A DNA stretch of 64,000 nt from Rhipicephalus microplus (GCF_043290135.1 NC_134700.1:164019272-164083271); one strand, 5' to 3'. Shown: positions 34,640-47,159, counted from the first letter of the stretch. A program made the numbers and translations. Notes: generated from the letters alone by a model not told the origin.

Positions 34640-36470
34640 TAAGCGGCTTTTTGTGGAATGCTGACTCATCCAGGAGACAGCCGATATCTAACCCGGTCTA
34701 CAGGTGCCCTACCGATGAAGCACGCTTATAAACGGAATGCTGCAAATTATGGACAATATAATAGACAAAAATTTAAAAAGTAATACTGCGAGAGAGGCCC
34801 AAAACGTTTTTACTATTTTTTTCGCTACGTCCATTGGCTTGGCTTCTCGCTAACCCCTGTTTCAACCTAAGTCCATTAATAGCGCTGTCACACGAACACT
34901 ACGGCTGACAACAGTTACAGGCAGCTACACGGCAGACATAACCACAGTGACTTTCCAAACCACGGTTTTCATAAAGCAGGGGCTTAGGCATAATGTTTTT
35001 TCGGGTGGAGATTGGAGAGGGAAACAGGCCTGGTGTGCCACCCCCTGGATATAGCACTGTCACAAACGGGTGATTCCAGAAAATAAAGACGTGAATCTGA
35101 AAAACAATACTTTGTATTTGATTAAATATGTCATATTTTATGCATATAGCATCCAGCAACTCGAAAAGTAACAAAGTTTCTTTTTTAACTGAACAGGTTA
35201 TGAGACGAAAATAGGAAAACGCGAAAAACTAATTTCCTCCTCAGTCGTTCTCTAAAGTTCATAATGATGTAACACACAAATTTTTACCGTTGCTCAGAAG
35301 ACATCCAGTGTACAAAATATATGCGCAACAAAGAATAAAGGAACGTGGTTCAAACTTGTACAGCAAAAAAAAATTCGAAAAATGTCCAAATATGGAAGTT
35401 GTTATCATGGTTGCTACAAATTAGCCACCAGAATGTTCATAAGACCTATTAACTTTCTTTATAAAACAAGTTTTGCTTGTTTCTCCCTGCAACGGCAGCT
35501 ACGTTCTTGGTTGTTCAACTCCTGAGACAACAAGGCTGTTTTTGAACACGCTGACATGAACTTTCACAAACCTTGCGGTAAATATGCAGGTTAAAGTGAA
35601 CGAGAAATGTTTATTCACAAATGTTTTTGTCTGTGACTAAGCCATAAAGCATTTTCTTGCCACATCGTAAGAAGAGACCTCTTCCGTGTAGGCGGTCGGC
35701 ACACACGCGCCGGCGCCGATGAGGCACGCGCCCTAAGTTTTGGTCACCCAAATGAGTGGACAGGAATAGACCTAAGAACAACTGGTGTCATAAACATGCA
35801 AATGACACCCCCCCCCCCTTAAAAAAGCGCCAATGCTACCAATGCAGGCCTCAGCGATTGCCTACTGGCGCACTGTTTCTTCAGAAGCAAAGGACCACCG
35901 GTTCCGGCTTCGATGATCTCCACTAGAGGAGCTGTTCGAACCCGAAAAAAAAAAAGCCCATTGCTGTGAATTTATTGAAAGTTCAGAGGTGCTTTCTGTG
36001 TACCTAGAGTGAATGATTGAATCTGATTGCGTATGATGCCGCATTGAGAAAAATGGCGTCACGATTTGCTACAGTAACAAGCGATAACACATAAAAAGCT
36101 TTGAAGAGACCAATAACTGGTCAGAAAGAGATTAAATGCTAAAAGAAATGAAAAAACCACAAAATAGTCACAGGTCTCAGCCTTGTTTCGGCATTGTGAA
36201 TAGGTTTTGTATTTTTAAATCGTACCTAAATAATGCTGTGGGGAGAAAACAAAAAAGTCATTAAGACTAGACAGAGGTTTTCACGCCCGACAACATGTTT
36301 TTTACACGCCTAATCACCTGCAAAGGGATTCTTGTAGTATAATTTAGTTTTGATGCGTCTCTTATTTCGTCGTTGTAATACGTTTATTTTTGAACTTGGG
36401 AATGAGTATTCCCCAAGAACAATTTAGTCATGCTGAAAAGTTTTAGGTTCTGCTACAACAAACTCACGAA
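34640..36470. other. No gene recognised
   Basis: A/T-rich, with a C run at 35807-35818. No motif-bearing ORF. Confidence 0.4.
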
Positions 36471-36559
36471 TTGTGCATAGAAAGTAGCAGATGTCGCTAC
36501 AGCAAGTATTCTTCTTTCATAATTGAATTTCATTGTCATGTGGCAGCTGGCATTTACTC

Positions 36560-37270
36560 TTACCAGCAGTGCGGTTTATGCTCACATAAAGACCGAGGTC
36601 ATAGTCGGAAAACTTGGTGGGTATGGGCCAAGCAGCTTATAGCATATAGCATTGCATTCCACAGAAGAGAAGAGCAAGGGATGGAAATGAAAGTGACGGT
36701 ACCGAAGAGCGATGCGAGGATTAAGGGAAAAGAAAAGAGAATGGATGGTAAAGCATGGCATGACATTGGATAACATATGTGGGTGGTCAAACGCACGCTT
36801 CGACGAGAAGGGAGCAAGTAGCATCACACAAGTGCTTGTGTGGTGTTGCTTACACTCCGTCGCTATCTGCGTGTGTGCTGTTCCACTCGTGTTATGTACC
36901 ACCAAGCTTCAGCTGTATACTCTTCACATCCTGTATATTATAATTTGTGTGCCACACAGACAGTAGTTATGCACCAAGTGAGCTCATAACATAGCTATTC
37001 ATGCGTGGTAGAGTATATCAAGGGGTGAGAAATGAAAGTGGTGGTGAGGAGACCGATGCAACGGGGAGAAGGAGAAAAAAGACGAAGAGAAAAGGTACAC
37101 CATATCATAGTCATATACAGTGTAGCAGCAAGTGGTCGGAAGAAGATCTGAGGAAGAGGAGGGGTCATGTGAGGAGGAGAGGGGACGACATGGATGAAAA
37201 AAAAACATGAAAGACACATCATAAAATAGAAAAGATGATAAAAAAAGAGGACGATAGAACTGAATGTGGT
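36560..37270. repeat. Purine-rich low-complexity DNA
   Basis: Strongly biased GGA/GAA-rich top strand at 36660-36770 and 37000-37260. The overlapping Ser/Phe/Leu ORFs on the minus strand are products of this bias. It resembles the longer purine-rich block at 44240-44940. Confidence 0.5.
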
Positions 37271-37329
37271 TCGCTAGGTGGTGGTGCTTGCTTGCCAGCT
37301 CGGCTGTTAACTCAGATTGAACAGGCATG

Positions 37330-39390
37330 GAGCTCGCTTTAATTTTTTGCCACGTGTTCTAATGCGAAGTTCTTGAGACACTATATCTGCTGTTGTTATT
37401 GTCTTTGGTTTCTTTGTCATTGTTGTCACTGATGTAATTGTCATTGCACTCCTCTTCATGGTTGGCGATTTGTTCAATTATTTTCTCATATAAAAATAAG
37501 ATATAACTTTGGCGTGTATTGTTCCAGAAAAAACTCGTGCTATGACCGCAGAAAATTGATTTATTCTCGTATACAATCAAAGCTTAGTAGTTCATCACTC
37601 ACGTCAGAAAAATGGATGATTCGTATTTGCTCTAAAGATCCCGCCAATATGTATATTGTTCGATAGCAGTAAACACCGGGCAATATGGCCATTTTTGGCT
37701 GCAAACCAGTTATTTTGGACAATCCTTGAAGCGCCGAGTGCGAAGCCCCACAAATAAGTGACAAAAAGACAACGAAAACGGCAATCGCGGCAAGCTGTAA
37801 CGGCCACACACATTCAGAAAGGCGAGGCAGCCATCCACCATCACATTGTTGGTGCGTAATAGAGCGTGGCTTTCGAGCACATTCCGAACTAAAACATCAG
37901 AATATTGAGCCGCGTTCACAATGTGAACAAAGTTAGGAATTCTTTTGCACTGCTCTTAGGCAAAACGATTGCTCAATTTACGTATTTCTAAAAAAAATGA
38001 AAGTTCGTTCACACAATAGACACTTCCTTGTTGTGTTCTGGATACTTTCGATCGTTCGACATCGAGTTAAATTCATCAGTATTCCCATTCCCGAGAAATC
38101 TGCACTAACGAGCCCTTCCTGACTCTTTGCATACACGTTTTAAATTATAATGTAATCAAACTCACTACGTCAGTGAATTATAGCTACTTCGAGGAGCTCA
38201 CGAACACACTAGTTGTTAAAATTGCCGAAAACATTTATTTTACGTGGATTAAGATAGATTTTTGCAATGCGCTCGTAACTCGTGCTTTTTGATAAATCTC
38301 ATAGGCTAGCTAGTTGCTTTGCATTCATGAATAGTAGCACTGAGTCCGTCTCAGTTCTTTTCTGCGTACTTGTCTGTTCACGACAACTCATAATTCCTCT
38401 TTTCTTGCCTTTCCAAAAGCGCTCAAACGTTGAAACAACAAAGGTCTCGCGTGCTCCGCAACTATTGGGTTACCTTACTAGGTTAAAATCATCAACAAAA
38501 TGTGTACCCTTCAAGTACATTTCTCACATTTCTCTTTCCGTTTCACTCGTGAACATGCCAGTGACCCTCATTCGTTTGCCGGCAAATCGATCACTTCGAT
38601 TACGACACGCTCAGCACGACTACACAGACGATTGGAAGTAGGCCATTTGGAGAACGCGTACTTAGGTGATTTCCGCTTGCTAAAAATAGATCCTGTGAGA
38701 TTGCGTGCATAGATTCGCGGCATTGTGAGTTTGAATTAGTCTTTCCGAGGCTTTAAAGCGGCACGTTAATAAAACAGACCACTTTTTTTTACATCAGACT
38801 CCGTCAAGTTCTCTTTTTTGTCGCACTCAAGGAAGCTTACGCCACAGTTAACGATACCTCCAGGCACGTCACGCAACCTATGCGATATCATTGATAATGA
38901 AACATGTTGCGTTGTCGGCTTTTCCGCATGCATATGGTCACGCCGGTGTAATCTATTGCACTGCACGCAAAATGCTTTCTTTCTATCAAGAAACGAGTTA
39001 CGCCTCTGTGACAAAGGATCTTAAGAAAGTGAAAAATGAATTCAGTCGGGTAAGAGATGAGATTAACAAGAATCTGTGTACACAACCAGAAAATCGGAGA
39101 AAATAGGGGCCTTCTTTTTTTACAAATACATTATCCATTCTACCTCTCCAAGAGGGACAAGTTCTGACAAGTATATCAAGATTTTTTAGCGAAGTTTTTT
39201 TTTGCACTTTAGATTTGTATAGGTGTCACCAAAAAACTTTGATGGCTAACACCAAAAAATAAAATGAGAGTGACCTAGGCTTCATATGAAGGAGTCTTTG
39301 CAGAAACTCGCCGAATCCTAAATGTACTTTCAAGCGAGCATAAGATTGTTCGAAGTATTTCGTTCGTGTACAATCGACTAACAACGCAAA
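37330..39390. other. No gene recognised
   Basis: Several ORFs of 60-120 codons without recognisable domains (for example 38282-38641, plus). Confidence 0.4.
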
Positions 39391-39399
39391 AATGTCACC

Positions 39400-40280
39400 T
39401 ACTGGCAAACATTGCAGCGCTCAGCATCTGCCGGTAACAAACTGGTCGACGCCGCTATATCAATCAAGAACGGAGCCACTCCAATTACAGAAGCAACGAA
39501 CTTCGTCGAAGGTGGAACGTTTGGCGCAGCGCGAACAACCGAACATCCTTCCAGAGTGTGAGCACCCTCTCCCTCGCTGTGACGGGAAACTCTGCGAAAA
39601 CTTTCCCAGCAACGATTTCTCAGTGCTGCACATTTCGCTCGGCGAACCAATGTACACGCACTAGGGACAGTGCCGCAAATGCTTCCTGCGAACGCGTCCC
39701 CGATCTAGTACATACACTGGCATCCGCTTCAGTGCAATTGCAGTGCGCGTTAGTTGTTCGTCAGTGAGTGGCTGGTGCCTCGCCGCCACTGTGTCCCCGC
39801 CCTTCCAATTTCCATCCCTTCACACGAAACGGGATGCAGACGGTCGCATTTTTCAAAAATCGTCCGGGGAGCCGTTTTCCATCCGCCTCACTGGAAGCTA
39901 CTCTGAGCTTCGCGAGAACCCACGAGGGGGAGTGTTGGCAAGCCCGCATGGGGCGACGTCGGAAACACACGAAGCGCTTTTACGTGGAGAAAGTCAGGCT
40001 CACTTATTAATCTCCGTTGCGTGAAACGGAGAGTCGTGGTCTTGCCGGGTGACTGTCTGCCTCCATGTCGCTTCCACTGTGAACGGGAAACGAGAATTCG
40101 GCGTCGAAAGTGTCCAGCTCCCTCCCCAGGCGCGCGCGCAAAACTAGTTTGCAGGGCTGGAGTTCACTCGTGTACGACAGGGACTCCACTAAATAACAAA
40201 CATCGAGGCCACGGCGAAATAATAAAACGAGCTCCACGAACACGGACTACAGCCGAAGTTTTGCGCAATCGTGGGGCGAG
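39400..40280. other. GC-rich island, possible host regulatory or first-exon region
   Basis: GC content is visibly above the A/T-rich flanks, with frequent CpG and ORFs of 90-137 codons in several frames (39392-39664, 39743-40024, 40021-40434 on plus). I recognise no repeat or protein family. A host promoter or first exon is possible but unproven. Confidence 0.25.
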
Positions 40281-40604
40281 TAAGCTGTGTCTGACTGCAC
40301 CGTATTTTTGTTGTGTTTCATACTACTACAAGTATTGCTTTTTCAACGTCATCATTCTGAGCCACAATCATTATTTGCATAAAACGCCACTTGGTTGCAG
40401 GTTCAACGTGTATGTTTGTTCGCAAATAGCATAGCTTAACGCAAATCACTTTGGGGTGATTCACCAGATCATGCAACCCTGATCAAAAGAAACCCCTTTC
40501 AAAAAGAACACTCGAGATTCAATCAATGACAGTGATCGAACGGCGACGTTTAGACAATTTGTATGTGCCCATTTTTTCATGAAATATTTCTCGTTCGTAG
40601 AAAC

Positions 40605-40690
40605 AGTGGTTAATGATTAAAAGTAATTTGTACTCTACTATGGGAAAGCATAAAGCCATCCCATGGGCCTCACACTTGATGAGGCCATGT
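40605..40690 (+). repeat. Dispersed repeat F, copy 2
   Basis: Inverted relative to the copy at 33842-33920. Shares AGTGGT, TATGGGA, AAGCCATCCC and GCCTCACACTTGATGAGG. Confidence 0.6.
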
Positions 40691-41049
40691 GGACAAAAAT
40701 TACGGTGTGACGCACGACTGTCCGGATGAATAAACGTGCGCAATAAAATTAAGAAAAGAAGTGTTTCTTTTTCAGCCATGTTGATCGTCAAAGTAGCCGT
40801 TTATGGCTAATTCCTCATTCCCCCAAGCACATAGCTTAGTTACTTTGTACGTAACATTCCTGCATTTAACTACCTTTTCTCTCTATAGCTATATTTTTTC
40901 GCTGTACATGAGTTGCACCTTACATACAGAGCTTAAAAAAATGCAAGCATGAATGCTACATTTTAATTATACTTTAATTTGTATAGTGGTGCTTCGAGTG
41001 GAAGCCACAAAAAATCACAGCATATCCACGGAGTTAAAAAGGATGAGTG

Positions 41050-41460
41050 GGGTGAAGCGTCCATCCATTCATCCATGTGTCCATGCGTACGTGCGTCCAA
41101 ACGGACGAACAGACGGAAACAGGGACGGACAGAAGTAAGGATAGAGGTCACACGGACGGACTCACAGAAGTACAGACGCACGAACAGACGAATGGAAGCA
41201 TGGAGGGACATACAGACGCACGGACTCCCGGAGGGACGGACAGATGGACGGACGGACGAACGAACGGATGGAGGAACGAACGCTTCGACTCACTCATCGT
41301 CATTCACTCCGCGGATATGCTGTGAAAACCACTAACGCCATCTAGTCGTGATATTCCCAACACCATATATTGAACAAGTCAAACTAAAGGTGGCTACACA
41401 CATGCATATGGAAGGGGGAACGAAGCACGACATAGGAAGCTTCGCCTCTGAAAATGAACA
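41050..41460 (-). repeat. Degenerate (GGAC/GTCC)n repeat with GCGAAGC-type end
   Basis: Imperfect ACGGACGGAC-type tetranucleotides at 41060-41275. About 160 bp later comes GGAAGCTTCGCCTCTG (41440), whose reverse complement carries the GAGGCGAAGC head seen beside other tetranucleotide arrays (42945). Confidence 0.5.
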
Positions 41461-41469
41461 ACAATGAGT

Positions 41470-42540
41470 GATCGAGCTCTCTGCGGAAGAAAATCGGGTT
41501 AATTAGGAAAATAGGATGCTATATATACGAATACTCACCTCTACATTTTTATATTACTAAGAGTTTCTGCTTGACATTTCACCTACACTCCAACGAACTC
41601 ACTAGATCATGACGCAGACGAAGCAGGATTAGTTGTAATATCTTCCTGGAATGCTTAGGGCTAAAGTTGGCAAAACATGTTTTCAGAACTAAACATGCCA
41701 ACACCCTTTAATAAGACGACAAAATTTTATTTCGAACTGTTTCTCAAAGCAAAAACCGTTCATCACAAAACTAACAGTGAGTTTCCAACGGTTTTTTTTA
41801 TTTTGTTATTTTTTGAAAATTCGAGTGTCTGTGATTGCTCAGAGTGAAAATGTGATTTTATTATTGGTTATTACGCCTCCCCCACTTATATAAACATAAC
41901 CCGAAACTGCAACAGAGATCGTAGGAAACTCTCTTTTCAGTATCCCAGTCCGTTGAAGGCAATATCACCCTGTTGAAGGGTTAGAATAACTCGCTAAAGC
42001 GAAATACGTTTGCTTTCGCCTTTTATCAAGAGCAAACCCATTCGGGGACAGGCAGTGCTACTTGCATATCCCACGCAGGAAAGCTATGCAATTCCTGGAA
42101 GCACGAGTTAGGAACTTCAGCGCTCTATTCCAGACCACTTGCCCACGGCCATCTTGCGCACCTCTTACCTGGCGCAGCACTCTGAGAGTGAATACACTTT
42201 TTTTTCTTCGTAATTCGTTTCCCACGTTTCGAAAACGAATGACATCTGCAAATCTCCTCTACAAGAATTTTTCTTATCTGAAATGCGCGAGGCTCACTAC
42301 TCGTACCACATCTCCCGTATACGCTCGGCTTCGTGCGAGTATTTTCTCTTTCCTTAAGCAAACATCTTTGGAATTGTTGTTCAGTACCGCAGCTCTAGGA
42401 GGCCCTGGCTCTCTTGATACGAAGAAGAACTCATGAAACGGTTCATACAATTTTTAAGCGTGTACTCATTTCTCTATCCACTTTGCCGAGGTACGTGCCC
42501 AAGGGAAGTGCAGCAGCCTCTTTCGTCTCCTAGTCATTGA
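41470..42540. other. No gene recognised
   Basis: A 124-codon ORF (42062-42436, plus) shows no family motif. Confidence 0.4.
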
Positions 42541-42544
42541 AAAC

Positions 42545-42935
42545 GGCCGTGGATACTGCCCCATACATTGCCAGCTGAATAAAAAGTCGCATAAATAACA
42601 CCAGTTTACGAATCTCGTGATGCTTCTTTTGAATCGAATTACAGGCCTATATTTCTCATATGTACTTGCAAAAATTTCTAGCGTATCTTATGAAAGTCTG
42701 TTACTGGATTCATCGAGACAAATAGGACTCGCCACCTCTATCAACACTGCTTCAGGGCTGATCTGTCCACCGTTACACGACTTGTTTATATCCTGCAGGA
42801 TTTCACTAAGTAAATTAGTGACCAGACACAAAATAGTCATAGTCTTCCTAGAATCCTCCAGCGCCTTCTACCATGTCTGTCATGCTACATTTATTTTAAA
42901 GCTTCAGCCTAAACACTCATTAGGTAATGGGCCTG
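42545..42935 (+). pseudogene. Decayed CR1-type reverse transcriptase fragment
   Basis: Translation with stops reads LPAE-KVA-ITPVYESRD, then NYRPIFLICTCKNF, then after a frame change VIVFLESSSAFYHVCHATFILKLQ. These correspond to LPxEWKxAxITPVYKSGD, NYRPISLT and FLDFSKAFDxVxHxxLxxKL of CR1-type reverse transcriptases. At least three stops and one frameshift are present, so it is an old insertion. Confidence 0.65.
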
Positions 42936-42944
42936 TTTATTAGG

Positions 42945-43089
42945 GGCGAAGCTGCTTAAGGCGTGGGTCAAGCATCTCCTGTATGTAGTAGCTACCTCTC
43001 CTTCGAATGTCCGCTGTATGGCGGTACTTGCATATGATGAATATATTATGAAAAGATGTGAGATTGTGAGGCAGGCAGACAGGCAGGCG

Positions 43090-43149
<60 letters not shown>

Positions 43150-43165
43150 TTCGGAAAAAGCGAGT
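42945..43165. repeat. Repeat with GGGGCGAAGCTGCTTAAGGCG head and (GATA)n
   Basis: The head at about 42942 is followed by about 130 bp and then a (GATA)n tract at 43089-43150, the same architecture as composite repeat C and repeat A. The translated Leu-Ser-Ile-Tyr ORF is an artefact of the tract. Confidence 0.6.
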
Positions 43166-43169
43166 TCCT

Positions 43170-43800
43170 GGTTCTCATCCTGAAAAACATTCATATTTCT
43201 GTGGCGGTAGATTGAAAGCTGTCGAAAGTGTATAGATAAAGCTGTGTGTTTTCCTGTAAGGAAAGCTGTCGAATTGTTCTTTTTACATAAGAGTGAAAAA
43301 GCAGAATATCCTGTTTTGATGCCCACGGCGATAGCCGCCAGACACAGCAGAATGGCATTAAGAAGGCTAGCACTCGACTTGTCGGAGTGGCAGCCTCGTG
43401 CCGGCTAGGTTTGAGCACCGAAATACGAAGAGAAGCGAGGAAGCAGTCTCCGGAGACCAAACAAAAGAAGGATTTGTTTGATGCCGCTCTCACGCCGAAT
43501 GAAGCGGTCGGGGATCTTTCAGCATCTTTAGGACAAACAGCTGTTTCTTTTACTCAAGCGCAATAAAAACACAATAGCTCTTGTTTCGTTAGTGCTTGTA
43601 AAGAAAACATTTTCTTGCACAACAAACACGTGGAGAGATGATGCTATGATGATGATGAATCGACTTGGAGGCAACAAGACAATAAGCCAATCTTATCAAC
43701 GTCAGCTCACCAGGCCTGTGAAAAGAAGAAAAGTGGTTTCTTCATGATGAACAAAGTTAAAGAAAAAGAGATTCTGTTTGCTGGCAATCTATCGTCTCAG
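43170..43800. other. No gene recognised; possible intron sequence
   Basis: No motif-bearing ORF. It lies just upstream of the candidate exon and ends in a T/C-containing stretch and CAG. Confidence 0.35.
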
Positions 43801-44017
43801 CTTCGTGCGCTCTCCTGTATACAGCAAGCGAGAATGTATACTTGGACTTCGAGGTTCTACTTTCGAGGTGAACATTGAGAAAAACGTGGGAGGCTTATAC
43901 AGCGCTGCAGAAACCCCCATTAGCTTGACCTTCTGGCTGGCATTTGGCGAGGAAACAAACACTCCTTGCGACTTCATCATGAAGAAAGAAACGTTCGATT
44001 ACGCTAAGAACGTGAAG
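43801..44017 (+). CDS. Candidate internal exon of an unidentified host gene
   Basis: 217 bp bounded by ATCTATCGTCTCAG before it and AAG|GTAATT after it, both acceptable splice signals. One base completes a split codon, then 72 uninterrupted codons follow, ending exactly at the donor. The peptide is well mixed in composition and contains GSTFEVNIEKNVGG, ISLTFWLAFGEETN and CDFIMKKETFDYAKNVK, alternating hydrophobic strands that suggest a beta-rich secreted or extracellular domain. I do not recognise the family. No neighbouring exon was identified. It could also be a fortuitous ORF. Confidence 0.35.
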
Positions 44018-44179
44018 GTAATTTAATGCGAGGCTGTAGCAGTGTGGCTTGCTATGACCGGCATTATTCCTTGTGTACAATAGTAGAACGTGTTCGATGA
44101 AGTGTGCAGCAGACTTTCACCTTGAAGTGTTACAGAGAGTGTAACATTCAGCAGAACTTTTCATGGCGGAACACTTTAG

Positions 44180-44960
44180 GGGCATTCGCTGTCCTATGCT
44201 GTCATCGTGTGCTGTCGTCGTGTCCTATGCAGTCATCGTGCGGTAGATGTGAGGGTGAAGAGGACTAATATGAGAAAGGTAGAGGTTAAATTTCAGCATA
44301 GCATTAATCGCATCACGCAGGTAAAGCTATCCATCACTATCATCATCCTCATCATAAATCATTTTCCCTAAAGGTCCCTGTATAGGTAATACATAATAAA
44401 CTAGATATGTTGTAGCCATGTGTAACTGTGATGCCTCAAGGGTGTAGCATGTATAATATGCACCGCAAGGAGGCCGGAAAGGAAATTGAAGACAAAGAAA
44501 AAGGGTGTTTTGGTTAGGAGAACAAAAATAATGAAGGGAGGAGGTGAAGCTTAGGCTAGCCAGCATAGTCACGTGTTGTATATATTTATTTTATTTTATA
44601 ACATGCTGCATACCAGAATTCGGTCTTTGCAGGAAGGGGCAGGAAAATGACGCCAGAATAAAGATGTGGGGAAAGACGAGGGGAGAGTAAAAACATAGCA
44701 CAGTCATAATAGAATACACCAAGGCGAGGGAAAGTGTAGTGAGGGTGAGGTGGTAATATGTGAAGGTGACGAGGAAGGCAAGGAAAGAGAGGGTAGAAAA
44801 TAGAATTGCGTTGCAAGAAAAGAAGGCGAGGTAAAGTATAGCGTAGCCGTCTAACGTATAGCATAGCCGGGAAAAGAAGAAAATTAGCGAGGGTGAAAAA
44901 AAAAATAAAATGCGGCGAGGGCGCCCCGGCATCACAAAGGAAGTTTTCATTTCCCGCTAG
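44180..44960. repeat. Purine-rich minisatellite-like region
   Basis: Recurrent GGCGAGG, GTATAGCATAGCC and GAGGGTGA motifs, clearest at 44640-44930. A short TGTCCTATGCNGTCATCGTG duplication occurs at about 44188-44240. No coding signal; the minus-strand ORFs reflect the composition. Confidence 0.5.
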
Positions 44961-45633
44961 CAGCCTCCAGGCTCAGATCAACAGTGCTTGCTGACCCATA
45001 AACGCGAGTGAAGCTGAAGGGGAAGTGCGTTTCTGCTTCGTACTTCATAAAGATTTTAGGATGAATGCAACTGGGTCCATTGTTTTTATTCAAGTAACAT
45101 AGCCGCCATAGTAATCATTCCCTGCATGCTACTCTGCCGGAATGTCATGAGAAAGGCTCTAAAAAAGATAGCAGAAGGGAGATGACATCAGCGGGCTTTC
45201 TGCTTTCAATAGGTAAACAAAGGCTTCAATAAAAAATGAAACAAAGTGAGAAGCTGCGATGGTGACAAAAATTTATATATTGAAAAAAGTGCATCGGGAG
45301 ACACAACGAAAAACATTATTGGTTTATGTTCAAATCTTTCGGATGATAATACGCAAGAATACCACGATTGTAACACAAGCACCTCAGATTACTATAAAAC
45401 CGCCATCACGATTGAATTGCCTAACAACTATCCGCTGTCTTTCGCATCTCGCGGAATCAAATCAAGAAAATTGACTCTGTTCAAACTATATGGCGATGGA
45501 AAGTGTTGTGTTTGACACCCGTGTGCACCCTAATTGTCACTCATACATTAATTTGCGCCACCAGAAGTGTGGTCGTGAAGCAAAAGAGGATCATTGGCAT
45601 ACGTGTGACTCTGATCCGAAAGAGGCAGGTCAT

Positions 45634-45795
45634 TGATTGATTGATTGATTGATATGTGGGGTTCAACGTCCCAAAACCACCATATGATTATGAGAGACGA
45701 AGTAGTGGAGGGCTCCGGAAATTTCGACCACCTGGGGTTCTTGAACGTGCACCCAAATCTGAGCACCCGGGCGTACAACATTTCCACCTCCATCG
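45634..45795 (-). mobile_element. 5'-truncated Ruka-like SINE
   Basis: The SINE 3' end is a (TTGA)n tract on the plus strand. Target-site duplications of 16 bp with one mismatch (GAAAGAGGCAGGTCAT) lie at 45618-45633 and 45796-45811. The tRNA head is missing, so it was truncated on insertion. Confidence 0.9.
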
Positions 45796-45819
45796 GAAAG
45801 AGGCCGGTCATGCAACGCG

Positions 45820-46900
45820 CAGGAATTATATGTGGTTATTGAAGGGACCCTATAGGATGACATGGCAGGTTTTGTGTTCACGCTTTGAACTGGTAATAAA
45901 AGTCCTAAGGATAATTTGTAGATCTATTAAGGCTCCCCACGTCAACGTTGAAATTTATTACAAGAGTTTAAACGTGTGAAGCACTACAGATCGCAGTGGC
46001 TCATTCGAACTAGTTTTCGAATTCATGCCTCCTCTTTATGTCACACCCGCGGCTGAACTGATCGGATAAGTCTTTTCTAGGTCCCTTAACCGTTTGTGGG
46101 GATTGTCATCGTCTGCCCTTGTTATAACATCGTCCGCGTTGGCGTGAGCAGCATGACAATGTTTTTCTGGAGGTTGCTTTTCACAGACACCCCCTATAAC
46201 CTCCGCATTTTACGTGTTTGCAGCTAATCAAGCGATTTGTCACATGTCAAGCTGCGATGACATGTAAGTGTTGAGTGGCATCTGGCGAGTGGAGTCGCTT
46301 GAGTTTGTCGCTGCAGTCAGCGTGGGGCTCTTGGTATCGATCGATGTCAGAACTCCCGCGTCCTCGGGTATATCATCAGCCAAGAAGGCAACCACAGTGC
46401 CCGAGTTGACGTTTATCAGTGATCGTCCTCAAATAATTTTAACAGTGGATCGAGCTCTATAAGGAGGGTGTAATGTGTAAACAGAATCCAAAAACTTCCT
46501 CGCCCAGTAATCACACTTCTGCGCATCGCCAGTCACTGAGGGCAGCACTTAGCGTTACGTAAAGTAACAACAACCACCGAGCACACTCGTACTCCCTCTC
46601 TCCCACGACGTCACTGCGCACCGCAGTATTCACTTCCGCAATAGCTACTTATCACACCGCGCTACGAAAAATGCAGGAGCACGAGTCGACACCATTGGTT
46701 GCTCCCGGAATGTGTGTCCACTATGCATCGAAGAACGTGACGTTACCGCTATGGTGTAATTGCTGACGCCCTACCTCCGTGCAGCGAATTCAAGCTTGGA
46801 GTCACCATGGGTAGTCGCAGGAATGTACGCATGCACTTCGAAGTCATGTCGGAAGCAATGCGAAATGGAAAGCGAATACGTATCATTGACATAATGAGAA
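45820..46900. other. No gene assigned; possible LTR-element end near 46450
   Basis: A 64-codon frame (46268-46462, plus) ends just before the purine run AAGGAGGG and TGTAATGTG. A C-terminus followed by a polypurine tract and an LTR start would look like this, but no matching second LTR was found. Confidence 0.25.
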
Positions 46901-46910
46901 AGGAAAATGA

Positions 46911-47159
46911 TATCGATTGATTGATATGGGGGGTTTAACGTCCTAAAACCACCATATGATTATGAGAGACACCATAGTGGAGGGCTCCGGAACTTTAGAC
47001 CACCTGGAGTTTTTTAACGAGCACCCAAATCTGAGCACAAGGGCCTACAACATTTCCGCTTCTATCGGAAATGCAGCCACCGCAGCCGGGATTTGAACCC
47101 GCGACCTGCGGGTCAGCAGCCGAGTACCTTAGCCACTAGACCACCGCGGTGGGGCTGGG
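46911..47159 (-). mobile_element. Full-length Ruka-like SINE with tRNA head
   Basis: The minus-strand head shows GGTCTAGTGGCTAAGGTACT and the B-box-like GGTTCAAATCC. A 9-bp duplication GGAAAATGA (46902-46910, 47160-47168) flanks it. It ends 51 bp before the gypsy 5' LTR. Confidence 0.9.

Noticed and set aside
36582..37328. Ser/Phe/Leu-rich ORFs on the minus strand
   Set aside because: Explained by purine-rich low-complexity DNA on the other strand.
40021..40434. 137-codon ORF in the GC-rich island
   Set aside because: No domain, and other frames are equally open because of base composition; reported only as part of the island.
42909..43326. Leu-Ser-Ile-Tyr repeat ORFs
   Set aside because: Translation of a (GATA)n tract.
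44586..44950. Two overlapping Phe/Leu/Ser-rich ORFs, 92 and 119 codons
   Set aside because: Composition follows the purine-rich minisatellite; no motif and no splice context.
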